This document shows positions 1-6,114 of a stretch of DNA of 6,114 nt, in pieces; the stretch's first letter is position 1, and every line of letters begins with the position of its first letter. A model generated the notes under the pieces. It did no database searches, was not told where the DNA came from, and saw only the letters and a list, made by a program, of their open reading frames with translations. A program made the translations under genes and the position numbers. The DNA is taken from assembly GCA_031275035.1 (NCBI GenBank), contig JAISPH010000033.1, positions 1-6,114 on the forward strand. The letters are read 5' to 3'. Source of the stretch: Treponema sp. (GTDB lineage Bacteria > Spirochaetota > Spirochaetia > Treponematales > Breznakiellaceae).

Positions 1-1
1 A

Positions 2-1237
2 GCGGCCCTGACGGCGCTTACCACCGGAGCCTCGGTGGAAATACAGGGCAGACTGGTTCCCTCCCCCGCTTCGGGTCAGGCTGTGGAATTGGCCGCCGCC
101 TCGGTTAAGCTTGTCGGAGAGGCTCCTGCGGAGAATGTTCCCGGCATACCCGCCTATCCCCTGCAGAAAAAGCGCCATTCCTTTGAATTCCTCCGGGAGA
201 TAGCCCATCTCAGGGTCAGGACCAATACCTTCGGGGCGGTCGCCCGGGTACGGAACCGGCTGACCTTTGCGATCCACGAATTCTTTCAGCGCAACGGTTT
301 TCAGTACGTTCATACCCCCATCATCACCGCCAGCGACGCCGAGGGGGCGGGGGCCATGTTCCAGGTTACCACCCTGGATCTTGAGGCCCTGGCGAAATCG
401 GGCAGGGCGCCGGACTATGCGGGGGACTTTTTCGGCAAACGCTGCTGCCTTACCGTATCAGGACAGCTGGAGGCGGAAACCTACGCCTCCGCCCTCTCCC
501 GTGTCTACACCTTCGGCCCTACTTTCAGGGCGGAACATTCAAACACCACCCGGCACCTGGCGGAATTCTGGATGATAGAGCCGGAGATGGCCTTTGCCCG
601 CCTGGAAGACAATATGAACCTGGCGGAGGATTTCCTTAAGCATGTGTTCGCCGCAGTCCTCCGGGACTGCGAAGAAGACCTGGCCTTCTTTGACGCCCAT
701 ATAGAGAAGGGAATCATCGATACTTTGAAATCGGTGGTCAATTCCCGCTTCATCCACATGACCTATACCGATGCGGTAAAGGAGCTGGAGAAGGCCGCCG
801 CCGCAGGCGCCGCCTTTGAATTTAAGCCCTACTGGGGCTGCGACCTGCAAAGCGAACATGAAAAGTTCCTCACCGAAAAGGTTTCGGGCGGGCCGGCGAT
901 CCTCACCGATTATCCCAAGGAGATCAAGGCCTTTTACATGAAGATGAACGGGGACGGCAAAACCGTAAGGGCCATGGACGTACTGGTTCCCCGGCTGGGG
1001 GAGATTATCGGCGGTTCCGAAAGGGAGGATTCCCTGGACCGGCTTTCCCGGCGCATGACCGAATTGGGCATGAATATCGAAGACTACCGGTGGTACCTGG
1101 ACCTGCGCCGCTACGGCACGGTGCCCCATTCGGGTTTCGGCCTTGGCCTTGAACGGCTGGTCCAGTATGTTACGGGAATGGCAAATATCCGGGACGTGAT
1201 CCCCTATCCCCGGGCGGCGGGGCAGGCGGAATTTTAA
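2..1237 (+). CDS. asnS: Asparaginyl-tRNA synthetase, 5'-truncated by window edge
   Basis: Class II aminoacyl-tRNA synthetase that activates asparagine with ATP and loads it onto tRNA-Asn in the cytoplasm. The reading frame is open from base 2. The GTG at 35 is not the real start, because the 11 codons before it ([11 protein letters not shown]) belong to the N-terminal anticodon-binding OB domain. About 411 residues are visible against roughly 466 in E. coli AsnRS, so some 50 N-terminal residues lie outside. Motif 1 with its proline ([10 protein letters not shown]) is near 305-337. Motif 2 ([20 protein letters not shown]) is near 524-583 and motif 3 (GFGLGLERL) at 1133-1159. The AEFWM stretch after motif 2, the [11 protein letters not shown] block and the terminal AEF ending mark AsnRS rather than AspRS. 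A His replaces the Asn of E. coli in the motif 2 loop (EHSN for ENSN), a position that varies in the family. It ends 3 bases before the carboxypeptidase gene, so the two probably share a transcript. Confidence 0.96.
   Translation, partial: AALTALTTGASVEIQGRLVPSPASGQAVELAAASVKLVGEAPAENVPGIPAYPLQKKRHSFEFLREIAHLRVRTNTFGAVARVRNRLTFAIHEFFQRNGFQYVHTPIITASDAEGAGAMFQVTTLDLEALAKSGRAPDYAGDFFGKRCCLTVSGQLEAETYASALSRVYTFGPTFRAEHSNTTRHLAEFWMIEPEMAFARLEDNMNLAEDFLKHVFAAVLRDCEEDLAFFDAHIEKGIIDTLKSVVNSRFIHMTYTDAVKELEKAAAAGAAFEFKPYWGCDLQSEHEKFLTEKVSGGPAILTDYPKEIKAFYMKMNGDGKTVRAMDVLVPRLGEIIGGSEREDSLDRLSRRMTELGMNIEDYRWYLDLRRYGTVPHSGFGLGLERLVQYVTGMANIRDVIPYPRAAGQAEF
1224..1230 (+). promoter_or_regulatory. Weak ribosome-binding site for the carboxypeptidase gene
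   Basis: AGGCGGA lies 10 bases before the ATG at 1241, inside the last codons of asnS. It is an imperfect Shine-Dalgarno match. With only 3 bases between the genes, the second start probably relies partly on ribosomes terminating on asnS. Confidence 0.4.
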
Positions 1238-1240
1238 GCG

Positions 1241-2446
1241 ATGAAACGCATCCTAAGACTATTCTCCCTCGTTTATATATTCCTTACGGCCCTCCTTGCC
1301 GCTCAGACCCGGACGGCGGAGTCGCCGGAGCTGGGTTCCCGTTCCGCCTGTCTCCTGGATGCGGCTACAGGCACCGTGATCTATGCCAAAAACCCCGACG
1401 AGCCCATTCCCCCGGCGTCCCTTACCAAGCTGATGACCATGCACCTGGCCCTGACCGAGGTTAAAGCGGGCCGGGCCTCCCTTGATGAAATTGTGCCGCT
1501 TGACCGGGCAAGCTGGGCCGTAAGCCAGCCCCCCCGGTCAAGTCTGATGTTTCTGGCCCAGGACCAGACCGTAAGCCTCCGGGAACTGCTTCTGGGGCTG
1601 GCCGTCCCCTCGGGCAACGACGCCGCCGTGGCGGTGGCCCTGCGCTTTGCCCCCACGGTGGAGCGTTTTGCCGAAGCCATGACCGGGGAGGCCCGGCGCA
1701 TGGGCCTTGAGCTTACCCGTTTCAGGGAGCCCTCGGGGATTTCCGAATACAACATGACCACCGCCCGGGAGTTCGCCTTCTTCTGCAGGGAATACCTTAT
1801 TCTGCATCCCGAAACCCTCAGGAACTATCACTCGGTGGCGGAGTTTGACTATCCCAAGGCTTCCAATGTTCCCGAACCCTACCGGGATCATCCCGAAACG
1901 ATTGTTCAGTACAACCGCAACGCCCTGCTGGGCATTGTGGAGGGAGTGGACGGCCTTAAAACGGGCTACATCGATGAGGCGGGATACAACATAGCCCTGA
2001 CCGCTGAACGGCGGGGAACCCGGTTTATCGCGGTGATCCTGGGAGCGCCCGCAGGACCCCGGGGCGAGCGGATCAGGACCAGGGACGGCAGGGCCCTGCT
2101 GGACTGGGCCTTTGATCGCTATCAGACCATAAGGCCCGAAACCGGCGAACTGCCCCCGGCGCGGGTATGGAAGGGAAAGATCCGCCGGGGCAGGATCGTC
2201 CCCGGAACGGCGCTGGCATTTACCGCCCTGACCAGCAGGGGCGAAGGACTCCGCTGGGAAACGGAAATGGACGATCCCCTGGTTGCCCCCCTTCCCGCGG
2301 GAAGCCCGGCGGGAAGCCTTGTTTTCTACGATAATGCGGGGGAACTCCGTCGTATCCCCCTGGTCATGGGGGAAGATGTCGAAGCGGGGGGCTTTTTCAG
2401 GCGGCTCTGGGACAGCATACGGCTTTTCTTCAAAAGAAAAGGCTGA
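1241..2446 (+). CDS. dacA: D-alanyl-D-alanine carboxypeptidase (PBP5/6, DacA family)
   Basis: Penicillin-binding serine peptidase (family S11) that removes the terminal D-alanine from peptidoglycan pentapeptides in the periplasm, limiting cross-linking. All three active-site motifs are present. The SxxK motif is S60-L-T-K63, with the nucleophilic serine and the lysine base. The SxN motif is S124-G-N126, and the KTG motif is K240-T-G242 within GLKTGYIDEAGYN. Residues 1-21 form a signal peptide: basic MKRILR, a hydrophobic core, then LLAA as the likely cleavage region. This fits the ATG chosen as start; the next Met is at 65, after the nucleophile. The catalytic domain runs to about residue 290. 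The remainder fits the beta-rich PBP5 C-terminal domain and ends in a short amphipathic segment (FFRRLWDSIRLFFKRKG), the usual membrane-surface anchor of this family. At 401 residues it is normal length (E. coli DacA about 400). DacA versus DacC or DacD cannot be separated, so the symbol denotes the family. Confidence 0.93.
   Translation: MKRILRLFSLVYIFLTALLAAQTRTAESPELGSRSACLLDAATGTVIYAKNPDEPIPPASLTKLMTMHLALTEVKAGRASLDEIVPLDRASWAVSQPPRSSLMFLAQDQTVSLRELLLGLAVPSGNDAAVAVALRFAPTVERFAEAMTGEARRMGLELTRFREPSGISEYNMTTAREFAFFCREYLILHPETLRNYHSVAEFDYPKASNVPEPYRDHPETIVQYNRNALLGIVEGVDGLKTGYIDEAGYNIALTAERRGTRFIAVILGAPAGPRGERIRTRDGRALLDWAFDRYQTIRPETGELPPARVWKGKIRRGRIVPGTALAFTALTSRGEGLRWETEMDDPLVAPLPAGSPAGSLVFYDNAGELRRIPLVMGEDVEAGGFFRRLWDSIRLFFKRKG
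2423..2441. repeat. Perfect 8-bp inverted repeat at the 3' end of dacA
   Basis: CTTTTCTT and AAGAAAAG are separated by a CAA loop. The element lies in the last codons of dacA (LFFKRK) and ends 5 bases before the stop codon is complete. The stem is AT-rich (two G-C pairs of eight) and no T-run follows on either strand, so it does not look like a standard intrinsic terminator. It may be a by-product of Phe/Lys codons. It is recorded because it is the only clear dyad near the convergent gene ends. Confidence 0.4.
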
Positions 2447-2469
2447 CGGAGCCCCATTCCCCGGCCCGG
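2447..2469. other. Convergent intergenic gap of 23 bp
   Basis: This is the only sequence between the dacA stop codon (+ strand) and the dehydrogenase stop codon (- strand). It is G/C-rich and has no convincing stem followed by a T-run in either direction. Transcripts from both sides probably run into the opposite gene, or end by factor-dependent termination. Confidence 0.6.
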
Positions 2470-3498
2470 CTAATACCGTACTTCCACCGGCGTCCTGGTC
2501 CGGGCGGACTCCATGATAGCCAGTATCGCCAGACTGGTATTGGCCGCATCCTCCACCGACACCTTGAATTCCTCGCCGCTGAGAAGACAGTCCACAAAAG
2601 AACGGATGCTTTCAAAGGCAAAACCCTTGGGAACACCGAAGATGGAATGCTGGACCACCACGTCCGGGACCGTTACCTTTTCGTCGGTATACTTCTGGAT
2701 CAGATTATGGTTGCTCACATCCAGGCTGATCATGCCCTTGTCGCCGAGGATGTTGAATTTAATGTCGTTGACGCAGGGATTGGCATTGGGGGTGATCCAT
2801 CCGTTTTCCATCTGGGCGACGCCCCCCTTTTTAAATTCCAGCGTGGTCAGGTAGGTGTCCACCGTGTCCACCCCCAGCCCCTTGAGGAGCCCTTCCCGGC
2901 TTACCGAGTATACCCGGGCCACATCGTCGTTAAAAAACCAGCGCAGGGTATCCAGGCTGTGGCTGCCCAAAAACCAGAGTATCGACGACTGGGCCGCCCA
3001 GGGGAGCATGCCGGTGGCCACCCATTTGACATCGTTGAGCCGCATATAGCCCGAGTACAGGTTCCCCAGTTCCCCCTTTTCCACGCTTTGATGGGCCACG
3101 TTGAAGGCGGGACTCCAGCGGTTGTGCAGATCCACCATGGCCCGGACATGGTTCTTCTCAAAGGCCTCCACCATGGCAAATACATCTTCCCTGGTAGTGG
3201 CCAGGGGCTTTTCCACCAGCACATGCTTCTTCCAGTTTGCCGCGGCAATGGCCGCCCTGGCGTGAGCAAAGTCGGGCGTTACAATGGCAACCGCATCGCA
3301 GCCGCTCTCCCGGAACATATCCTCATAGTTCTCATAGCTCCTGGGGATTCCCATCTTTTTTGCCATGGAGGCGGCCTTGCCGGGCATTTCATCACAGACC
3401 GCCGCTACCTCACAGAAGGGATGGGCATTGTATATTTTGGCGTGATTCTCCCCCCAGATTCCGGCGCCCACAATAGCCATTTTAAGTTTTGTATTCAT
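2470..3498 (-). CDS. Gfo/Idh/MocA-family NAD(P)-dependent oxidoreductase
   Basis: Cytoplasmic dehydrogenase of the glucose-fructose oxidoreductase / inositol dehydrogenase / MocA family. Members oxidise or reduce a hydroxyl or keto group on sugars, polyols or inositols using NAD(P). The N-terminal Rossmann fold begins MKMAIVGAGIWGENHAK-like, with the dinucleotide-binding glycines at G11, G13 and G16. The family signature VEKPLA is at 95-100, with K97 the expected catalytic lysine. The GSHSLD motif at 178-183 supplies the expected H180 and D183. The 342-residue length is typical. The ATG start is supported by GGGAGGA 7 bases upstream. It lies 39 bases after the MalG-type permease gene on the same strand, so it is probably the last gene of the import operon and acts on the imported compound or a derivative. 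The substrate cannot be told from sequence. The family is too broad to give a gene symbol. Confidence 0.92.
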   Translation of the reverse strand: MNTKLKMAIVGAGIWGENHAKIYNAHPFCEVAAVCDEMPGKAASMAKKMGIPRSYENYEDMFRESGCDAVAIVTPDFAHARAAIAAANWKKHVLVEKPLATTREDVFAMVEAFEKNHVRAMVDLHNRWSPAFNVAHQSVEKGELGNLYSGYMRLNDVKWVATGMLPWAAQSSILWFLGSHSLDTLRWFFNDDVARVYSVSREGLLKGLGVDTVDTYLTTLEFKKGGVAQMENGWITPNANPCVNDIKFNILGDKGMISLDVSNHNLIQKYTDEKVTVPDVVVQHSIFGVPKGFAFESIRSFVDCLLSGEEFKVSVEDAANTSLAILAIMESARTRTPVEVRY

Positions 3499-3505
3499 TG
3501 TCGAT

Positions 3506-3512
3506 TCCTCCC
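3506..3512 (-). promoter_or_regulatory. Strong ribosome-binding site for the dehydrogenase gene
   Basis: Read on the minus strand this is GGGAGGA, a near-perfect Shine-Dalgarno, 7 bases before the ATG at 3498. It fixes that start and lets the dehydrogenase be translated independently of the permease gene upstream. Confidence 0.8.
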
Positions 3513-3537
3513 GTAACAGCCAATCCGGTTCCGCGCC

Positions 3538-4365
3538 TCAGCCTTTTACCGCTCCAAAGGTCAGTCCCCGGATCATATATTTCTGTACACAGATTGCAAA
3601 GATCAGCACCGGCAGCACCGCCAGGGTTCCGGTAGCGGCCATCTCTCCCCATTTTACCCCCGACACCGACAGATACATCATCACCGAAGTGGGAACCGTT
3701 TTAGCGTGGATGCTGGTGAGAAAATTGGCAAAGACAAATTCATTCCATGAATTGATAACGCAGAAGATAGCCGTGGCCGTCATTCCGGGCAGCACCAGCG
3801 GAAGGACAATGCGCCTTAACGCCTGAAAGCGGGTGCAGCCATCCACAAAGGCCGCTTCCTCAAGCTCCACCGGCAGATCTTCGATAAATCCCCGCATCAT
3901 CCAAATCGTAAAGGGGATATTGAAGGTGGTATAGCAGATAATGAGGATAAGCCTGGTATCCAGTAGCCTCGCCAGGGAGGCCATGAGGAAATAGGGAATC
4001 ACCACCGCCATGGCGGGGAGGAATTTCTGGCTGAGTATCCAAAAGGCCCGGTCCTCCCGCTTCTTCCACTGGTACCGGGCAAAGCCATAGGCCGCCAGGG
4101 TTCCCAGAATCAAGGACAGCAGGGTGGTGCAAAGCGCTACAACGGCGCTGTTTCTGAAAAAGCTGAAAATGGCCCCGCTTGAAATCAGGGTCCGGTAATT
4201 TACCAGGGTAAGCGGGGCAAAGATCTTTCCCGGCTGCAGCACGTCCACCCGGTTTCGGAACCCCACCAGGACCATCCACAAAAATGGAAAAAGAAAGGCC
4301 AGGCTGATGACAATCAGCGCAGCGGCGCTGAGGATGGAAGCGAAACCCTTCAAACGCCGCCGCAT
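3538..4365 (-). CDS. Carbohydrate ABC transporter permease, MalG type (CUT1)
   Basis: Inner-membrane subunit of a binding-protein-dependent importer. It pairs with the MalF-type permease to form the channel. The 275 residues carry about six hydrophobic segments, near 11-33, 69-95, 108-130, 138-158, 190-212 and 245-265. The cytoplasmic EAA loop that docks on the ATPase is at about 167-190 (EEAAFVDGCTRF, then IVLPL). The ending RGLTFGAVKG is typical of MalG-like CUT1 permeases. I chose the ATG at 4365. Its A is the last base of the upstream TGA (TGATG), and AAGGGGG at 4373-4379 lies 7 bases before it. A TTG one codon upstream (4368) is possible, adding one Met, but its spacing would be only 4 bases. 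The one-base overlap implies translational coupling. Typing is clear, but the substrate is not: maltose-, sorbitol/mannitol- and glycerol-3-phosphate-type systems all share this fold. Confidence 0.93.
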   Translation of the reverse strand: MRRRLKGFASILSAAALIVISLAFLFPFLWMVLVGFRNRVDVLQPGKIFAPLTLVNYRTLISSGAIFSFFRNSAVVALCTTLLSLILGTLAAYGFARYQWKKREDRAFWILSQKFLPAMAVVIPYFLMASLARLLDTRLILIICYTTFNIPFTIWMMRGFIEDLPVELEEAAFVDGCTRFQALRRIVLPLVLPGMTATAIFCVINSWNEFVFANFLTSIHAKTVPTSVMMYLSVSGVKWGEMAATGTLAVLPVLIFAICVQKYMIRGLTFGAVKG

Positions 4366-5261
4366 CAATCCGCCCCCTTCCGCTGCTGTCCGATAAGAAG
4401 GCTGCTCACCGCCGTTACGACGGCAAGCAGCACCAGAGCCACCGCGGCGGCCCTGCCGATAAGGCCGTTCTGGGCGTTTGCCAGGCGGTATACGTGGAGG
4501 CTCAGGAATTCGGTGGCGTTTCCGGGGCCTCCCTGGGTAAGCACAAAGGCGGCGTCAAACAATTTAAGGGAATCAATGGCCCGCATAAGAACGGCCAGAA
4601 ACAGGAGCTTCCGCATCATCGGCAGGGTGATGAACAGCAGCATCTGGAAACGGGAAGCCCCGTCAATGGCGGCGGACTCATACGGCTCGGAGGGCATGGA
4701 TCGAAGCCCCGCATAGATGATGAGGGTTACGAAGGGGGTAAACATCCACAGATCCACCAGCAGCACCGACCAGAAGGCCATGGCCTGAGAGAGCCAGATG
4801 ATCTTTACCCCAAAGAGGGACTGCAAAATATGGTTCAGTATGCCGTATTCGGCGTTGAGCATCAGCTTCCACATCTGGGCGGCAATGGAAGGGGTCATGG
4901 CCAGGGGCACAATCATAACCCCTACCACCAGGGGCTTCAAGGAAAACTCGGTCCTGTTGAGCAGAGAGGCGATCCCGAAGCCCAGGATCATCTCCAGCCC
5001 CGTGGCCAGGATCATAAAGGCCAGGCTTATCAGCACCGAATGCCAGAAGTCCCGGTCCGCCCCGGTAAAGAGGCGCAGGTAATTGGCGAAACCGGAAAAT
5101 TTGGCCCGGCTGAAAACCCAGCCCAGCTGATAGTTGGTAAAGGATACCAGTATCAGAAATACCGTAGGGATGATGGAGAGCAACGCCATTATCGTCATAG
5201 CGGGGGCGATATATTTGACCTGCGGATTCCGCCGAAAGTACTCCATCATCCCGCGGTTCAC
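4365..5261 (-). CDS. Carbohydrate ABC transporter permease, MalF type (CUT1)
   Basis: Inner-membrane permease partner of the MalG-type subunit. The 298 residues show about six hydrophobic segments, near 16-40, 75-100, 108-130, 158-186, 215-235 and 268-290. The EAA loop is at about 193-214 (PYESAAIDGASRFQ, then FITLP). The stretch LTQGGPGNATEFLSLHVY at about 241-258 is characteristic of MalF/UgpA-like CUT1 permeases. The protein lacks the extra N-terminal helices and large periplasmic loop of E. coli MalF, and has the shorter length usual for most CUT1 permeases. The start is GTG at 5261, overlapping the stop of the binding-protein gene by 4 bases (GTGA), with GAGGA 9 bases upstream. ATG codons 5 and 6 are alternatives with a poorer Shine-Dalgarno. 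The tight overlap points to coupled synthesis with the binding protein. The substrate is not evident. Confidence 0.94.
   Translation of the reverse strand: MNRGMMEYFRRNPQVKYIAPAMTIMALLSIIPTVFLILVSFTNYQLGWVFSRAKFSGFANYLRLFTGADRDFWHSVLISLAFMILATGLEMILGFGIASLLNRTEFSLKPLVVGVMIVPLAMTPSIAAQMWKLMLNAEYGILNHILQSLFGVKIIWLSQAMAFWSVLLVDLWMFTPFVTLIIYAGLRSMPSEPYESAAIDGASRFQMLLFITLPMMRKLLFLAVLMRAIDSLKLFDAAFVLTQGGPGNATEFLSLHVYRLANAQNGLIGRAAAVALVLLAVVTAVSSLLIGQQRKGAD
4373..4379 (-). promoter_or_regulatory. Ribosome-binding site deciding the MalG-type permease start
   Basis: AAGGGGG on the minus strand lies 7 bases before the ATG at 4365 and 4 bases before the alternative TTG at 4368. The spacing favours ATG. 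It sits inside the last codons of the upstream permease gene. Confidence 0.6.
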
Positions 5262-6114
5262 TTCACCAGATCCTCACATTCCTGCTGGATCGATTTGACG
5301 GCATCGGCCACGCTGACATTGCCCGCCAGGGCCGCGGAACCGTAGGCTCCGGCTATGTCCAGAATCTGGCCAATCTGATCCGACTGGGGTATCCAGGACA
5401 GGCCCTTCTCCACCAGGCCGTTGGCGCTGATCAGGGCGGCTTTTTGGGCCGGATACGAGGGGTTCCCGGCGGCAAGAGCGGCGTTTTCAAAGACAGAATC
5501 CCTGGTGGCAACGCCGCCGGCCTTTACATAGTCAACGGATTTTTCCCTGCTTGCCATAAAGGTAATAAAGGCCCAGGCCGCTTCCTTATGGGAAGATTTC
5601 TGGGAAATACAGAGGTTCCAGCCCGCCAATGCCGCGCCGTCCCCCGCAGGTCCCGTGGGGGTGGGCACAAAGGCCGTCTTGTCCGCCACCGTGGAAGTGG
5701 CGGGGTTGGTGATCTGATTTGCCAGGGCGGTGGCGTCCAGCCACATGGCGGATTTTCCCGAGAGGTAGGCCCCCAGGGCCTCTTCGTGGGTATAGGTTCC
5801 CACATCGGGGGGAGCGTTTTTCAGCAGATCCACAAAGAACTGGAGGGAGGCCGTCGTCTCCGGGGTGGCCACGGTGATGACATTCTGCCCTCTGGCCAGG
5901 GCCGCCTGATCCATGAAACCGCCGCCGAAGTTGTACATCAGACTCATCCAGCCGGAAGCAAAGTGAATGCCCCGCTGGGCCCGCATGGAAACTCCATAGA
6001 CCCCGTCTTTACCGTTGAAGAACCGGGCCAGTTCCAGGTATTCATCCATGGTCCTGGGCGGCTGTTTGCCGTATTTCTGGAAAAGATCCGTCCGGTAGGC
6101 AATGAACCGGGTCT
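5258..6114 (-). CDS. Extracellular solute-binding protein (CUT1 family 1), 5'-truncated
   Basis: C-terminal 284 residues of the substrate-capturing component of the importer. It acts in the periplasm, or membrane-anchored outside the cell. The frame stays open past the internal ATG at 6049 to the window edge. The extra 21 codons read TRFIAYRTDLFQKYGKQPPR before TMDEYLELA, a classic stretch of sugar-binding proteins, so the true start with its signal peptide lies beyond 6114. Further family features are GKSAMWLD near the middle, the FVPTPTGPAGDGAALAGWNL block, SHKEAAWAFITFMAS, and a C-terminal helix ending in EDLVK. Members are usually 400-450 residues, so roughly a third is missing. It is the first of the visible operon genes and overlaps the MalF-type permease by 4 bases. 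Ligand preference cannot be read from this fragment. Confidence 0.93.
   Translation of the reverse strand, partial: TRFIAYRTDLFQKYGKQPPRTMDEYLELARFFNGKDGVYGVSMRAQRGIHFASGWMSLMYNFGGGFMDQAALARGQNVITVATPETTASLQFFVDLLKNAPPDVGTYTHEEALGAYLSGKSAMWLDATALANQITNPATSTVADKTAFVPTPTGPAGDGAALAGWNLCISQKSSHKEAAWAFITFMASREKSVDYVKAGGVATRDSVFENAALAAGNPSYPAQKAALISANGLVEKGLSWIPQSDQIGQILDIAGAYGSAALAGNVSVADAVKSIQQECEDLVK
5271..5275 (-). promoter_or_regulatory. Ribosome-binding site for the MalF-type permease GTG start
   Basis: GAGGA on the minus strand, 9 bases before the GTG at 5261 and inside the 3' end of the binding-protein gene. It supports the GTG over the downstream ATG codons. Confidence 0.5.

Noticed and set aside
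35..37. GTG as the start of asnS
   Set aside because: The frame is open upstream to the window edge, and those codons continue the family's N-terminal domain. The protein would lack about 60 residues if it began here.
536..541. His in place of Asn in the AsnRS motif 2 loop (EHSN)
   Set aside because: I considered it as an altered-specificity signal, but this position differs among known AsnRS (for example Lys in some Gram-positive enzymes). All other motif residues I could check are intact.
539..1129. 196-codon open frame on the - strand within asnS
   Set aside because: Lies wholly inside a well-conserved synthetase gene. Its product shows no domain and no independent ribosome-binding site stood out.
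2456..2470. CCGG-type palindrome in the convergent gap as a terminator
   Set aside because: The arms are only four bases with a one-base loop and there is no T-run on either strand, so no stable hairpin terminator is possible.
2647..3516. 289-codon open frame on the + strand opposite the dehydrogenase gene
   Set aside because: The opposite strand encodes a full dehydrogenase with all family motifs. This frame's protein is rich in His, Gly, Pro and Val, resembles no family I know, and is explained by GC-biased codon use of the real gene.
4494..5345. 283-codon open frame on the + strand opposite the MalF-type permease and binding-protein end
   Set aside because: The product is His/Gln/Gly-rich and low in complexity, spans a real gene junction on the other strand, and has no recognisable domain. 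It is a composition-driven shadow.
6047..6049. ATG at 6049 as the start of the binding-protein gene
   Set aside because: The upstream in-frame codons match the conserved YRTDLFQKYG stretch of sugar-binding proteins, and a start here would leave no signal peptide. The gene continues beyond the window.

Overview
The window is a GC-rich (high fifties percent by eye), gene-dense bacterial segment with almost no non-coding DNA. It holds six protein genes in two convergent groups. Two genes are cut by the window edges. I see no RNA genes, mobile elements, CRISPR arrays, origins or long repeats. The host cannot be fixed from the sequence. A signal-peptide-bearing D,D-carboxypeptidase shows a peptidoglycan-making bacterium. 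The overall style (GC-rich, tightly packed, CUT1 sugar operon without its own ATPase in view) would suit a free-living or gut spirochaete or another anaerobic heterotroph, but that is a guess.

Left part (1-2446, + strand): the C-terminal ~411 codons of asparaginyl-tRNA synthetase (asnS) are followed after only 3 bases by a complete DacA-type D-alanyl-D-alanine carboxypeptidase (PBP5/6 family). The two are probably co-transcribed. This is housekeeping: charging tRNA-Asn, and trimming peptidoglycan stem peptides.

Right part (6114-2470, - strand): a carbohydrate import operon read right to left. It contains the C-terminal part of an extracellular solute-binding protein (start beyond the window), a MalF-type permease, a MalG-type permease and a Gfo/Idh/MocA-family NAD(P)-dependent dehydrogenase. 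The first three genes overlap by a few bases at their stop/start codons. The dehydrogenase follows after 39 bases with a strong Shine-Dalgarno. Together they would capture a sugar, polyol or related compound outside the membrane, carry it inward, and oxidise it or a derivative. No ATPase gene is in view, so energy must come from an ATPase encoded upstream of the window or elsewhere. The substrate cannot be named from the sequence.

The two groups meet tail to tail with 23 bases between stop codons and no recognisable intrinsic terminator. Long open frames opposite the real genes are composition-driven shadows. I found no convincing previously undescribed system; the findings are modest points about gene order, coupling and transcription ends.
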